NCBI RefSeq assembly: GCF_947501225.1
Contig: NZ_CANMUW010000007.1
Coordinates: 62,001 to 126,000 of the forward strand
DNA length: 64,000 nucleotides
Source of the DNA: an uncultured Shewanella sp.
GTDB lineage: Bacteria; Pseudomonadota; Gammaproteobacteria; Enterobacterales; Shewanellaceae
Direction: 5' to 3'
Below the pieces are notes generated by a model. That model was not told where the DNA came from, did not search any database, and saw only the letters and a program-made list of their open reading frames with translations. The position numbers and the translations under genes were made by a program. Shown here in pieces: positions 53,001 to 61,768 of this stretch. Each line of letters begins with the position of its first letter. Within the stretch, counting starts at the first letter, position 1.

Positions 53001-53609
53001 AACGTGATTATAGGGGTAAGCTTTACCACTTTTCTTAAATGCATCTACAGGGAATCCGTCATTGATACTCGGTGCATTTTTAGGATCTTCCGCCTCAATA
53101 TCCTCCCAGCAATCAATGATCTCTATGTTGGCACCATTATTCTCCGGTACCTCCTCCCAGGTCCCGGTCTTGCCCTTGACCCTATACTCACGCAGATAAC
53201 CGGTAAAACGACCATACTTATCGATAGCCGCCTTACTCTGGTTACAACCGTTGATGGCATCGAGAAAGCGTCTGGCTTCAGACGGGCTGTCGGGTGTAGG
53301 CACACTGGTATTATCTATTCCGCCCTTGGTAAAATAGAGCATTCGTCCCTGATAAGCGTTGGCACTGCCCACGGCAGGATAACCAGGGGTACCATCATCC
53401 TGAACGTAGTTAGGATCGTATCCGCCAACCTCGTCCTCTTCGATGGTCGACATACTGCCGGAGTTATCAAAGATGATAAGCACTTTAGGTCTGGCACCGG
53501 TACGACTCGACGACTCAAATACATACAGCTCGGTATCATCAGCAAATGTGACTCCCGAGATGCCTATCAATGCAAATAAGCCGGCCACGGCAAAACGTTT
53601 AACTATCAT
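50040..53609 (-). CDS. pilY1: Type IV pilus tip adhesin/assembly protein PilY1, 1189 aa
   Basis: Large exported protein at the pilus tip, needed for extension and, in relatives, for surface sensing and adhesion. Signal peptide to about residue 23. The N-terminal von Willebrand A domain carries the MIDAS DNSGSM near residues 48-53. The C-terminal beta-propeller (about 680-1150) carries the calcium loop DSDNDGATDR followed by IYATDVGGNIWRMDLP, the PilY1 site that governs pilus dynamics, near 897-925. Length and domain order are normal. It lies in the middle of the minor pilin operon. Confidence 0.94.
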   Translation of the reverse strand: MIVKRFAVAGLFALIGISGVTFADDTELYVFESSSRTGARPKVLIIFDNSGSMSTIEEDEVGGYDPNYVQDDGTPGYPAVGSANAYQGRMLYFTKGGIDNTSVPTPDSPSEARRFLDAINGCNQSKAAIDKYGRFTGYLREYRVKGKTGTWEEVPENNGANIEIIDCWEDIEAEDPKNAPSINDGFPVDAFKKSGKAYPYNHVSSSSDSGWADALSDAKATAFGIGEPITIYTDDYLRWYTLAQKGMLDKVPKSRLDIAKDAMKNIVISTPSVDFGLAVFNMNYPYEGYRDGGRIVSGIKNMTASAKDSLLSTIDMLPADTNTPLCETLFEAYRYYAGGAIKYGHKDSDYNWGHGNKYIANRPPYDTSIESGSNYITPLKICPDIGYVVYITDGVPTVDTHANSDIIALTSGADVNPEGDYTAFSENLSQPSYLAALASYMFNNDLVHVLDANGEDQKQNVRTFTIGFSDGADDAAPLLKETAKRGGGKYLPAKSSIELESALSDALTSILAIDSSFTSPSIASNNFDRTQTFDSAYYAMFLPGKGPRWSGNLKKLKVTSGGTLVDVSGNAAIGDNGNIKDTACTYWSDCSGGKDGNKVEQGGAAEMLRGLTTRKLLSNTASGGGLESLTVSNAANGDKAGLATYMGTTEDELANTLSWLRGVDVDNDDKDSSSTDIREDIMGDPLHSKPLAINFGSESSPDVRVILGTNQGLLHMFKDSVTSVSESWGFIPYELLPNVSKLRENVASGGHTVYGMDLSPVAYVKTGSGGVEAAWVYAGMRRGGHSYYALNVTSPDSPSLMWTITPDSTGFSDLGQTWSEPVVTTVPGHDKPVIIFGGGYDISYDATPSPTPVGRAVYIVDAESGTLLHTFGPAAGDGITQLPGISDSIATSVAILDSDNDGATDRIYATDVGGNIWRMDLPDADKSSWTGFKFASIGGSTAATDRRFFAEVVVAQTVFTNTSEVSVTETAADGSETTTTTKTYQDIPYDAVSVGTGNRAHPSGTETTDMYFVFQDRNVTALSFDGSTNDIPDALTLNDLYNVTSKAPETEAENIAFGTKRGWYYDFTSSGEKSLTAGLIIGGKVFFTSYVPPSQSLSDTVCTVSGEGRLYVFDLHKGIRTTSHLYYELGERVPDTPQIVIPEAATGEDPYIYIIGVGKGEKLPDGEYTGTINVGSGLSVNKIYYHIDE

Positions 53610-53611
53610 CT

Positions 53612-54046
53612 CTAGCCCCCACTTCCGGTAAGCACTTCTTGCTCTACGCCGGCAACTACCGTCAGCTGCCCCATATTATTCCGCCCGAATGTTGCAACAC
53701 TCGAAATTTCTGCCCGGCGACAGCTGATTAAAGCCGCTCCACTCGCATCGGGTTTTCTCTGGCATGCTATGTCGACGAATGGGGTTGGCGTGATGGTACT
53801 GGTTACTCCAAGCATAGTCCCCGCATCCATTACCGCATTCAGATTGGCCAGAACCGCCCCTTTATTGGTGTCAATCACACTATCCTGTGCACCGTGAGCG
53901 GAAGCCATAGCCTCTACCCTTTCGGAGCCGGCTCCGGCCATACGCATCGACTGATTGGAGTTAACGGCCAGGGCTATGCCTATCACTGTCATAATAATCA
54001 GTACTATGAGTGACAGGAAAAGCACTATTCCCTTCTGTTTCTTCAT
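53612..54046 (-). CDS. pilX: Minor pilin assembly protein PilX, 144 aa
   Basis: N-terminus MKKQKGIVLFLSLIVLIIMT, with the PilX-type hydrophobic helix and Gly cleavage point (G-I-V-L-F), lacking the Glu 5 of major pilins as is usual for PilX. ATG 54046 follows GAAGTGGG; an upstream TTG overlapping the pilW stop is less likely. Two Cys (DIACQRKPD, ALISCRRAE) may pair. Lies between pilW and pilY1 with overlap or near-overlap on both sides. Confidence 0.88.
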   Translation of the reverse strand: MKKQKGIVLFLSLIVLIIMTVIGIALAVNSNQSMRMAGAGSERVEAMASAHGAQDSVIDTNKGAVLANLNAVMDAGTMLGVTSTITPTPFVDIACQRKPDASGAALISCRRAEISSVATFGRNNMGQLTVVAGVEQEVLTGSGG

Positions 54047-54060
54047 ATTAAACCCACTTC

Positions 54061-55029
54061 TCAATTCATCAGTACCGGATTTTCCAGTACCACAGTCGTA
54101 GACACGACTTTACGCCTGAAATGATCGTTTTGCGGGGCGATGTTCTTATCACCCAACACGTAAGCCACGTTATTGGTATAGCTGGGATCTTCCTCGATCG
54201 AACGGATCAGAAGAAATATTCGCAGCGCAACTAAACGTTGAGGTCTCAGGTTGCTCCACATGACCTCGGTGACGTTCTGTACAGGCATAAAGCCATCTGC
54301 GGTGCTATCGCCGTCGTTATCGAATCCATAGAGGATTCTCATATTCTCCACCCCCTCCACCAACTGATCCTCATTGCGCATACCTGTGGTCGCGCTCAAG
54401 GTTCGCCTTCTCAGTACAGGAATATCTCCATCGTTAGCAATATAGTAGATATGGTGTTGAAACTCCCAGAACCGTCCGTTATCCAGTGCCGGTGTCGCCT
54501 GATCGCCGGTGAAGATCACCGCCTGATCAGAACGGGTCGCCATATAATAGCGTGTATTCACATTCGGATTTAAAGTCGGCGGGCCGATGAGGCGTTTTAA
54601 CTGAATGACATCGGTGCCACTGTTAACATTTGCCAGACAGTCAATAGAGTCTGTACTCACACCACTCTCATATCCCCAGATAAGCCTGAAATCAGATGGC
54701 TGATTGTTGGGAAGCGTCGCATTATTAAGCCCACCGCCGACACAATCATTTGCCACCGCACCTGCGGTGATGGAAACATTGGTTCCCAGATTAAATGGCG
54801 TACCGGTCATATCCCCCATGAAGCCCAGCTGGCTAATGTCCCGCTCCATAAGCGCCAGAGCAATGCGACCGTTCTCCTGCAGCTGATTAAACTGACTTGT
54901 CGTCGTCACATTCGTCGCAGACATGCTGAACATAGAAAATATGCCAGCCGAGAGAAATAAGCTAATCACCAAAGCGACCATCAACTCGACTAAGGAGAGG
55001 CCGCTCTGCTTTTTAAAATATACCTGCAT
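54061..55029 (-). CDS. pilW: Minor pilin PilW, 322 aa
   Basis: Leader MQVYFKKQSG, cleavage before LSLVELMVALVISLFLSAGI with Glu 5 present. Body: NQLQENGRIALALMERDISQ, the PilW-specific GFMG, and WSNLRPQRLVALRIFLLIRS near the end. ATG 55029 follows GGGAG; another ATG (55041) overlaps the pilV stop as TAATG and would lengthen the leader by four residues. Minor pilin of the priming complex. Confidence 0.88.
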   Translation of the reverse strand: MQVYFKKQSGLSLVELMVALVISLFLSAGIFSMFSMSATNVTTTSQFNQLQENGRIALALMERDISQLGFMGDMTGTPFNLGTNVSITAGAVANDCVGGGLNNATLPNNQPSDFRLIWGYESGVSTDSIDCLANVNSGTDVIQLKRLIGPPTLNPNVNTRYYMATRSDQAVIFTGDQATPALDNGRFWEFQHHIYYIANDGDIPVLRRRTLSATTGMRNEDQLVEGVENMRILYGFDNDGDSTADGFMPVQNVTEVMWSNLRPQRLVALRIFLLIRSIEEDPSYTNNVAYVLGDKNIAPQNDHFRRKVVSTTVVLENPVLMN

Positions 55030-55040
55030 CTGCTCTCCCA

Positions 55041-55595
55041 TTAAATAATCACAGTATTGATTGAGTAAACCCTGCGCCTGTCACTGCTGGTGCCGCACCC
55101 CTCAATAAAGCTACCTTTCCCCAGGGCACCATCTGAGCTACTGCGAATGCCTCTCCAGGTCATGACCACCAATACGGCGCCGGTAGCCTGAACTTGTATA
55201 CAAGCGGTCGGGGTATCTAAGCCACCGACATCTCGTCCGCCAACAGTCTCTGAAGCACCACCGAAGAGCTGCTCCCATTGATACAGATCCCAAACACGAG
55301 TCTGTACCGTTGTGCAGACGGCAGCCCCTCCGCCAACCCCGGTATCACATTCGGGCGAGGGCTTGGACAGGTTACCGCTATAGGTGCCTGCATACCTGAT
55401 AACCTCTGAGCGATTAAGTTTCATACGATTAATGATATCGTTAACAAAGTAAGACGCCTGAGTCTGCTGAAAGGACTCGAAGCTGCCCCTCTTGGCGACA
55501 ATATGCAGGTTAAATATCCCGATCAGGCCAACCACTAAAATCACCAAAGAGACGAGTACCTCGATTAAGGAGAAGCCTTTAGCTCTATCATTCAT
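55041..55595 (-). CDS. pilV: Minor pilin PilV, 184 aa
   Basis: Start at ATG 55595 (MNDRAKG, cleavage before FSLIEVLVSLVILVVGLIGI) gives a normal short leader; an upstream in-frame start adds 17 residues. Body blocks: QTQASYFVNDIINRMKLNRS and TACIQVQATGAVLVVMTWRG. First gene of the minus-strand operon pilV-pilW-pilX-pilY1-pilE-small gene, whose upstream gap contains the ispH terminator. Confidence 0.9.
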   Translation of the reverse strand: MNDRAKGFSLIEVLVSLVILVVGLIGIFNLHIVAKRGSFESFQQTQASYFVNDIINRMKLNRSEVIRYAGTYSGNLSKPSPECDTGVGGGAAVCTTVQTRVWDLYQWEQLFGGASETVGGRDVGGLDTPTACIQVQATGAVLVVMTWRGIRSSSDGALGKGSFIEGCGTSSDRRRVYSINTVII

Positions 55596-55781
55596 CTGTG
55601 TCAAATCCCCTTCCTTCGCCACAATATTGACGGTAAAAATGGCCATTTACCCTTTTAAAATCTGCAAGTTAGGCGAAACCACCATAATAATGGTTAATGA
55701 TAGTTTAGTCGAATGTTAGACGCTAGTAATATTAGAGTCTAAAAATCCACTCTATTAGATCCAGTATGAAATACAGGCAAT

Positions 55782-55808
55782 AAAAAAGGAGGCCTGAGCC
55801 TCCTTTTT
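55782..55808. terminator. Terminator after ispH
   Basis: AAAAAAGGAGGC / GCCTCCTTTTT with a CTGA loop, about 30 bases past the ispH stop; it separates the ispH operon from the pil operon. Confidence 0.85.
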
Positions 55809-55836
55809 CCATTAATACCATATACTTAGCAAAGAA

Positions 55837-56784
55837 TCACCTGAGTTCGGCCGGTACGGCAAACACGGTATCCTCTTTTCGCCCTTCGACTTCTGTGATC
55901 ACACTGGGAGCCAGCTTTGCAACGGCATCAATAACTTGTTTAACAAGGACTTCCGGTGCCGAGGCCCCCGCTGTCACGGCTACCTTGGTCACACCGTCAA
56001 ACCAGACAGCATCAATATCCTCTGAGTTATCTACCAGGTAAGCTTGCGTGCCTTTCTTCTGTGCCAGCTCGCGCAGGCGATTGGAGTTGGAGCTGTTCTT
56101 CGAACCAACAACCAGGAATAGATCCACATCATCGGCGACGTTACGCACGGCATCTTGTCTGTTTTGAGTCGCGTAGCAGATATCATCCTTTCTCGGCCCC
56201 TGAATCGCCGGAAAGCGCTTCTGAAGCGCCTCGATAACATCCTTGGTATCATCCATAGAAAGCGTTGTCTGAGTAACAAAGCACAAGTTCTCCTCATCCT
56301 TCACCACTAAAGATTCGACATCATCCGGAGACTCAACCAGAAGTACGCCACCATCGGGATTATTATACTGCCCCATGGTGCCCTCGACCTCGGGGTGCCC
56401 CGCATGCCCGATCAGAATACACTCGATCCCTTTACGGCTTGCACGAGTCACCTGCAGATGAACCTTAGTCACTAAGGGACAGGTCGCATCGAACACCTTT
56501 AAGCCACGGCGCTTTGCCTCGGCTCTAACGGCTTGCGACACACCATGAGCACTGAAAATAACTATGCTGTCATCGGGAACCTGATCGAGTTCCTCGACGA
56601 AAACGGCTCCACGCTCTTTTAGATTCTGAACAACGTAGCGGTTATGTACCACTTCATGACGCACATAAATTGGAGGAGAGAAGAGCTCTAACGCACGTTC
56701 TACGATGCTGATGGCTCTATCGACACCGGCACAGAACCCCCTGGGGTTTGCCAGTTTTATCTCCAGACTCTTAGCTTCTTGCAT
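55837..56784 (-). CDS. ispH: 4-hydroxy-3-methylbut-2-enyl diphosphate reductase IspH, 315 aa
   Basis: Last enzyme of the MEP isoprenoid pathway, a 4Fe-4S reductase. The three cluster Cys are visible: [18 protein letters not shown] (Cys 18), [14 protein letters not shown] (about 102) and [14 protein letters not shown] (about 202). Other motifs are [38 protein letters not shown] and [11 protein letters not shown]. Normal length. It ends the ileS-lspA-fkpB-ispH run, three bases after fkpB. Confidence 0.97.
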   Translation of the reverse strand: MQEAKSLEIKLANPRGFCAGVDRAISIVERALELFSPPIYVRHEVVHNRYVVQNLKERGAVFVEELDQVPDDSIVIFSAHGVSQAVRAEAKRRGLKVFDATCPLVTKVHLQVTRASRKGIECILIGHAGHPEVEGTMGQYNNPDGGVLLVESPDDVESLVVKDEENLCFVTQTTLSMDDTKDVIEALQKRFPAIQGPRKDDICYATQNRQDAVRNVADDVDLFLVVGSKNSSNSNRLRELAQKKGTQAYLVDNSEDIDAVWFDGVTKVAVTAGASAPEVLVKQVIDAVAKLAPSVITEVEGRKEDTVFAVPAELR

Positions 56785-56787
56785 ACT

Positions 56788-57210
56788 CTAAAGTACCTGT
56801 ACCACTTCAAGTTCAAATGTTACGGTTCGTCCCGCTAAAGGATGATTCAGATCCACGGTAACCGAATCTCCTGCCAGCTCACGAACGATACCGGGGATCT
56901 CGCTACCACCCGGGCCACCGAAACTGACGATAACACCTGGCTCGAGTGACATATCTGCCGGAAACTTACTTCTGTCCATATGATGAATGGCATCGGGATT
57001 CGACTCACCAAAAGCATCGGCCGCTTCTAAGGTGAAACTGTGCTTATCACCTTCGGCCAGATGAGCAATTTGGGCTTCGAAAGCCGGGCTCAGAGTATCG
57101 TCGCCGATATTCAATCTGGCAGGCTTACCTGAAGCCTTTGTGCTATCGGCTGTAGAGCCATCTTCAAGCACAATATTCATATGACATAAAATCGAACGTT
57201 GATCAGACAA
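56788..57210 (-). CDS. fkpB: FKBP-type peptidyl-prolyl isomerase FkpB (SlpA-like), 140 aa
   Basis: Cytoplasmic ribosome-associated-type proline isomerase with an insert-in-flap domain. The start is taken as TTG 57210: TAGGAG lies 8 bases before it, and the resulting N-terminus (MSDQRSILCHMNIVLEDGST) aligns with the E. coli protein better than the internal ATG at 57180. FKBP blocks: GKPARLNIGDDTLSPAFEAQ, EAADAFGESNPDAIHHM, and the end DSVTVDLNHPLAGRTVTFEL. Between lspA (11 bases) and ispH. Confidence 0.93.
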   Translation of the reverse strand: MSDQRSILCHMNIVLEDGSTADSTKASGKPARLNIGDDTLSPAFEAQIAHLAEGDKHSFTLEAADAFGESNPDAIHHMDRSKFPADMSLEPGVIVSFGGPGGSEIPGIVRELAGDSVTVDLNHPLAGRTVTFELEVVQVL

Positions 57211-57221
57211 GTGTGTTACTC

Positions 57222-57743
57222 CTAAGTCGCCTTATTACTCTGCTCTTTCTTACTCTTCTCCTTATCGTCACCGATAAAAGAGTCGAGAATAATCAGACCG
57301 GCGCCAATGCAGATAGCCGAGTCGGCGATATTGAAAGCCGCAAAATGGCTCGTATTCCAGAAAAAATCCAGAAAGTCGACGACATAACCATGTTGCAGGC
57401 GATCGATTAAATTACCTAAAGCACCACCGATCACTAATGTATAGGCTAAATTAAGCCTCCACATGGTCGTCGGCTGCTTTCTGAGCCAGATTGTCAGTAT
57501 GGTGCTGAATGCAACAGCAATGAAGGTAAATAACCATTTTTGCCAGCCACCGGCATCACTTAAAAAGCTGAACGCCGCACCATAGTTGCGCACATAGGTG
57601 AAATTAAAGAAAGGTAATAACTTTACCGACTCATACAGCTCAAAGTTGGTTATGATCCATTGCTTCGATATCTGGTCGGCGATAAACACCAATACAACCA
57701 CCCAATACCAACGCAAGCCACTGTCTTTCCAGTTAGTTGGCAT
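57222..57743 (-). CDS. lspA: Lipoprotein signal peptidase LspA, 173 aa
   Basis: Aspartic protease of the inner membrane that removes lipoprotein signal peptides; needed for all lipoproteins listed here. Four helices. Catalytic Asp residues lie in GGALGNLIDRLQHGYVVDFL (near 115-134) and AAFNIADSAICIGAGLI (near 139-155). Upstream pattern FADQISKQWI-type: VLVFIADQISKQWIITNFEL. Length is usual. Follows ileS after 138 bases with a hairpin between. Confidence 0.96.
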   Translation of the reverse strand: MPTNWKDSGLRWYWVVVLVFIADQISKQWIITNFELYESVKLLPFFNFTYVRNYGAAFSFLSDAGGWQKWLFTFIAVAFSTILTIWLRKQPTTMWRLNLAYTLVIGGALGNLIDRLQHGYVVDFLDFFWNTSHFAAFNIADSAICIGAGLIILDSFIGDDKEKSKKEQSNKAT

Positions 57744-57833
57744 TAAAACGTTTCCTTCTATGCAATCTGTTGCACTTCGTCATTGTCGGCTCTCAATACC
57801 TGATACAGACGAGTTAAACCTTATCAAAACCAT

Positions 57834-57862
57834 TTGAGCCGGAAACTGACTTTCCGGCTCAA
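57834..57862 (-). terminator. Hairpin between ileS and lspA
   Basis: TTGAGCCGGAAA / TTTCCGGCTCAA, a perfect 12-bp stem with a 5-base loop but only a weak T tract on the minus strand. Might act as partial terminator or processing site within the operon. Confidence 0.5.
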
Positions 57863-57881
57863 TTAGCTTTAATGTTAATGA

Positions 57882-60704
57882 CTAAGCAAACTGACGAACT
57901 TCACCGTCACCTTCGATATTGGTCACACAGCGGGTACAAAGCGTCGGGTGCTGTTCAACCTGACCAACTTCGTCTCTGTGATGCCAGCAGCGCTCACACT
58001 TCTCGGCCTCAGTCTTAAGGAGTCCGAGTTTCAGTGAGCCCAGTTCGGTCTCAATAGCATCGGCGGGTGCTGATGAAAGTGCAACAATCTCAGTTTTCGA
58101 GGTCAGCAGAACAAATCTAAGCTCATCACCCAGTGTAGCGAGTGCTTGAGCTAACGCCTCATCGGCATACAAGGTCACTTCAGCTTCCAGAGAACCACCA
58201 ATCTGTTTCTCACGTCGAGCCTGCTCAATAACCTTATTGACTTCACCACGAACGGTTAACAGCTGCTCCCAATAGTCATCGCTTAAGTCTGACTCGAGTG
58301 TTACCGACTTAAGTCCCTGGTACCACTCTTGTGTGAAGACATACTTCTCACGCTCACCCGGTAGCAACTTCCATACTTCGTCGGCAGTGAAGCTTAAAAT
58401 TGGAGCAATCCAGCGAACCATAGCTTCGGCAATCAAATACAGGGCACTCTGACAACTGCGGCGGGCAAGGCTATCGCCTTTTGCTGTGTACTGTCTGTCT
58501 TTAATGATATCGAGATAGAAACTACCCAGCTCAACAGAACAGAATTGCATTAACTTCTGTGTTACTACATGGAAGTTATACTGCTCATAAGCCTCCAGCA
58601 GTTCCTCTTGCAGTGCTGCGGCGCGGCGTACAACCCAGCGATCCAGCGCAACCATATCTTCAACGGCAACATGATCCTTAACGGGATCGAAACCATTGAT
58701 ATTGGCAAGCAGGAATCGAGCCGTATTACGAATACGACGATAAGCATCGGCACTACGCTTAAGAATCTCATCAGATACCGTCATCTCGCCGCTGTAATCG
58801 GTGGCAGCAACCCACAAACGCAGGATATCGGCACCTAACTTATTCGTCACCGTCTGTGGTGCGATAACGTTACCGATAGATTTTGACATCTTACGACCCT
58901 TACCATCTACGGTAAAGCCGTGAGTAAGCACCTGCTTATATGGCGCTTTCCCATTCATGGCGGTCGAGATCATCAGTGAGGACATAAACCAACCACGATG
59001 CTGGTCACTACCTTCCAGATACAGGTCGATGCCATTGCCCTGATACTCGGGGCGTGAGGCGACAACCGATGAGAAAGAGGAGCCTGAGTCATACCATACA
59101 TCTAAGGTGTCGGTGACCTTACGGTACTGATCTGCTTCGTCACCCAGAAGCTCCTTAGCATCGAGATCCCACCAAGCCTGAATACCCTCTTGCTCTATCT
59201 TGTTAGCGACTCGCTCCATCAAAGAGGTGCTATCCGGGTGTAACTCTTCAGTTTCACGGTGAACAAACAAGGTGATAGGTACACCCCAGGTACGTTGACG
59301 AGAGATACACCAATCGGGACGGTTCTCGACCATCTTTTCGATTCGACTCTGACCCCAATCAGGGATCCACTGTGTCTGCTCAATTTCACTCAGAGCCTGT
59401 TTTCTGAGACCCTTCTGGTCCATAGAGATAAACCACTGAGGTGTCGCTCTGAAGATGATTGGAGTCTTATGGCGCCAGCAATGGGGGTAGCTGTGAAGAA
59501 TATTTTCACACTTAATTAACGCGCCTTTCTCTTCGAGAAGCGCGACAACGTTATCGTTAGCCTTAAACACATGCTGACCGGCGAAGATTTCGGTATCAGC
59601 CTTATAAACACCATTGTCACCAACCGGGTTAGCTACCTCCAGGCCATACTTTTGTCCGATGACAAAGTCATCCTGACCATGGCCAGGAGCGGTATGAACC
59701 ACACCGGTACCCGAATCAACTGTAACATGGTCACCTAAGATAACCGGCACATCAAAATCGTAGAACGGGTGGTTAAATCGCAACAGCTCAAGCTCTTGCC
59801 CCTTAACCTTAGCCAGCGCCTTATGGGACTCGACTTCATAACGCTCCATGCACGACTCGACAAGCGCATCGGCAAGGATCACTGTGGAAGTCACGCCATC
59901 TTTTACGAACTCTACCAGAACATATTCAAGATCGGCCGAAATTGAGAGCGCACGGTTAGCCGGCAATGTCCACGGCGTAGTCGTCCAGATAACCATAGAC
60001 GCAGAGCCGTTACACTCTTGAATGCCAAACTTGGCAAGTAGCGCCGCCTTATCAGTCGCCGCAAAAGCAACATCGATAGCCGGTGACTTCTTATCTTCAT
60101 ATTCGACTTCGGCTTCGGCCAATGCCGAACCACAATCTGTACACCAATGAACAGGTTTAACGCCTTTATGCAGGTGACCACTATCGATAACTTTTGCCAG
60201 TGAGCGAACGATATTGGCTTCTGTATCGAAATCCATCGTCAGATAGGGCTTGTTCCAATCAGCAAACACGCCCAGGCGAATAAAGTCATCACGCTGGCCA
60301 TCGACCTGCTTGGCCGCATATTCACGACACTTCTCACGAAACTCAGCAGCTGAAACCTTGTGTCCCGGTTTACCGACTTTCTGCTCAACCTTCAGCTCAA
60401 TTGGCAAGCCATGGCAATCCCACCCCGGGATATAAGGTGCGTCGAAGCCTGACAGAGTCTTAGATTTTACAATAATGTCTTTTAGGATCTTGTTGACTGA
60501 GTGGCCAATATGAATACTGCCGTTCGCATATGGAGGGCCATCATGTAAAATAAAAGGCTTACGGCCAATACGGCTATCACGGATCTGTTGGTACAGCCCA
60601 TCTTTTGTCCAGGACTTCAACATCTCTGGCTCACGATTAGCCAGATTACCACGCATCGGAAACTCAGTTTCCGGCAAATTCAAACTAGATTTATAGTCGC
60701 TCAT
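57882..60704 (-). CDS. ileS: Isoleucyl-tRNA synthetase, 940 aa
   Basis: Charges tRNA-Ile. Class I motifs: [16 protein letters not shown] near residues 57-72 (HIGH) and [14 protein letters not shown] near 602-615 (KMSKS). Editing domain with [14 protein letters not shown] and [20 protein letters not shown]-terminal zinc motif [13 protein letters not shown] then LCTRCV near 902-925. Length matches E. coli (938). Lies 31 bases after ribF, as in the ribF-ileS-lspA-fkpB-ispH operon of E. coli. Confidence 0.98.
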   Translation of the reverse strand: MSDYKSSLNLPETEFPMRGNLANREPEMLKSWTKDGLYQQIRDSRIGRKPFILHDGPPYANGSIHIGHSVNKILKDIIVKSKTLSGFDAPYIPGWDCHGLPIELKVEQKVGKPGHKVSAAEFREKCREYAAKQVDGQRDDFIRLGVFADWNKPYLTMDFDTEANIVRSLAKVIDSGHLHKGVKPVHWCTDCGSALAEAEVEYEDKKSPAIDVAFAATDKAALLAKFGIQECNGSASMVIWTTTPWTLPANRALSISADLEYVLVEFVKDGVTSTVILADALVESCMERYEVESHKALAKVKGQELELLRFNHPFYDFDVPVILGDHVTVDSGTGVVHTAPGHGQDDFVIGQKYGLEVANPVGDNGVYKADTEIFAGQHVFKANDNVVALLEEKGALIKCENILHSYPHCWRHKTPIIFRATPQWFISMDQKGLRKQALSEIEQTQWIPDWGQSRIEKMVENRPDWCISRQRTWGVPITLFVHRETEELHPDSTSLMERVANKIEQEGIQAWWDLDAKELLGDEADQYRKVTDTLDVWYDSGSSFSSVVASRPEYQGNGIDLYLEGSDQHRGWFMSSLMISTAMNGKAPYKQVLTHGFTVDGKGRKMSKSIGNVIAPQTVTNKLGADILRLWVAATDYSGEMTVSDEILKRSADAYRRIRNTARFLLANINGFDPVKDHVAVEDMVALDRWVVRRAAALQEELLEAYEQYNFHVVTQKLMQFCSVELGSFYLDIIKDRQYTAKGDSLARRSCQSALYLIAEAMVRWIAPILSFTADEVWKLLPGEREKYVFTQEWYQGLKSVTLESDLSDDYWEQLLTVRGEVNKVIEQARREKQIGGSLEAEVTLYADEALAQALATLGDELRFVLLTSKTEIVALSSAPADAIETELGSLKLGLLKTEAEKCERCWHHRDEVGQVEQHPTLCTRCVTNIEGDGEVRQFA

Positions 60705-60735
60705 TGATCCTATACCGTTAATTTAGCCAAAAGGC

Positions 60736-61671
60736 TTAGCCTGCATCGCAGCCAAGCAGAGCTTTGGCTTTGTCAGCGTCATTGTTAATTTGTCTCTTCA
60801 GCGCTTCCAGTGACTGGAATGGCTGTTCATCTCTAATCTTTGCTACCAGTTCGACTTCAACAGTCCTGCCATATAGGTCACCGTCAAAATCAAAAAGGTG
60901 TACTTCTAATTGGCACACCTGGCCATTAACCGTAGGCCTAAACCCTACGTTGGCAACACCTTCATAGGTATCACTGTTATCCCAATATAACTTAACCGCA
61001 AAGACGCCCCTAACCGGAGATACTTGACGTTTCAAGGCGATATTAGCCGTCGGGAAACCCAATGTTCGGCCAATTTTTTCACCGTGAGCCACCTTTCCAC
61101 AAAGTGTAAAAGGATGGCCGAGTAAACGCCTGGCTTGCTCCATCTTACCTTTTGCAAGCAATTGCCTGATCTCTGTAGAGCTCACTCTCTTATCACCGAG
61201 TAGAAAACTTTGTGTACTCACCACGGCGAAGCTATGTTTCTCTCCGGCAGACTTGAGCATTTCGAAGTTGCCCTTGCGCTGCTTTCCAAAGCAGAAGTCA
61301 TCACCGACAACCAGATACTTCACCCCGAGGGATTCGACCAGTAGCTTATCGATAAAATCTTCAGCAGGTAAATTGGCGAACTTAGCATTAAAGTTAATAC
61401 ATACTAACCTGTCAATGCCGAGTTCTTCGAGCAAGAATATCTTATCCCGAAGAATGCTGAGTCTGGCAGGCGCATTTTCACCCTTAAACATCTCTTGTGG
61501 TTGAGGCTCAAATGTCATCAGGGTCGCAGGGACCTTGAGTTGACGAGCCTTCTTTACTAGCTTCGAGATAACTTCAGCATGACCACGATGAACCCCATCA
61601 AAATTACCAATAGTAAGAACACAACCATGATGTGCTGGTAAAATATTATGTATACCGCGAATTAGTTCCAT
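60736..61671 (-). CDS. ribF: Bifunctional riboflavin kinase/FAD synthetase RibF, 311 aa
   Basis: Makes FMN and FAD. N-terminal nucleotidyltransferase: VLTIGNFDGVHRGHAEVI near residues 19-36, LVVGDDFCFGKQRKGNFEML, and VSSTEIRQLLAKG. C-terminal riboflavin kinase domain: GRTLGFPTANIAL near 204-216, and GVANVGFRPTVNG. Length is usual. Follows murJ by about 100 bases; upstream of ileS. Confidence 0.97.
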   Translation of the reverse strand: MELIRGIHNILPAHHGCVLTIGNFDGVHRGHAEVISKLVKKARQLKVPATLMTFEPQPQEMFKGENAPARLSILRDKIFLLEELGIDRLVCINFNAKFANLPAEDFIDKLLVESLGVKYLVVGDDFCFGKQRKGNFEMLKSAGEKHSFAVVSTQSFLLGDKRVSSTEIRQLLAKGKMEQARRLLGHPFTLCGKVAHGEKIGRTLGFPTANIALKRQVSPVRGVFAVKLYWDNSDTYEGVANVGFRPTVNGQVCQLEVHLFDFDGDLYGRTVEVELVAKIRDEQPFQSLEALKRQINNDADKAKALLGCDAG

Positions 61672-61768
61672 TACATTAAATAACTGGCTTGCTTAAGTGG
61701 GCGGATTATATACCAGCTGACATCGATAATCAGCAATGATCTTGCCTGCTCTTACATAGAAGCCCAAT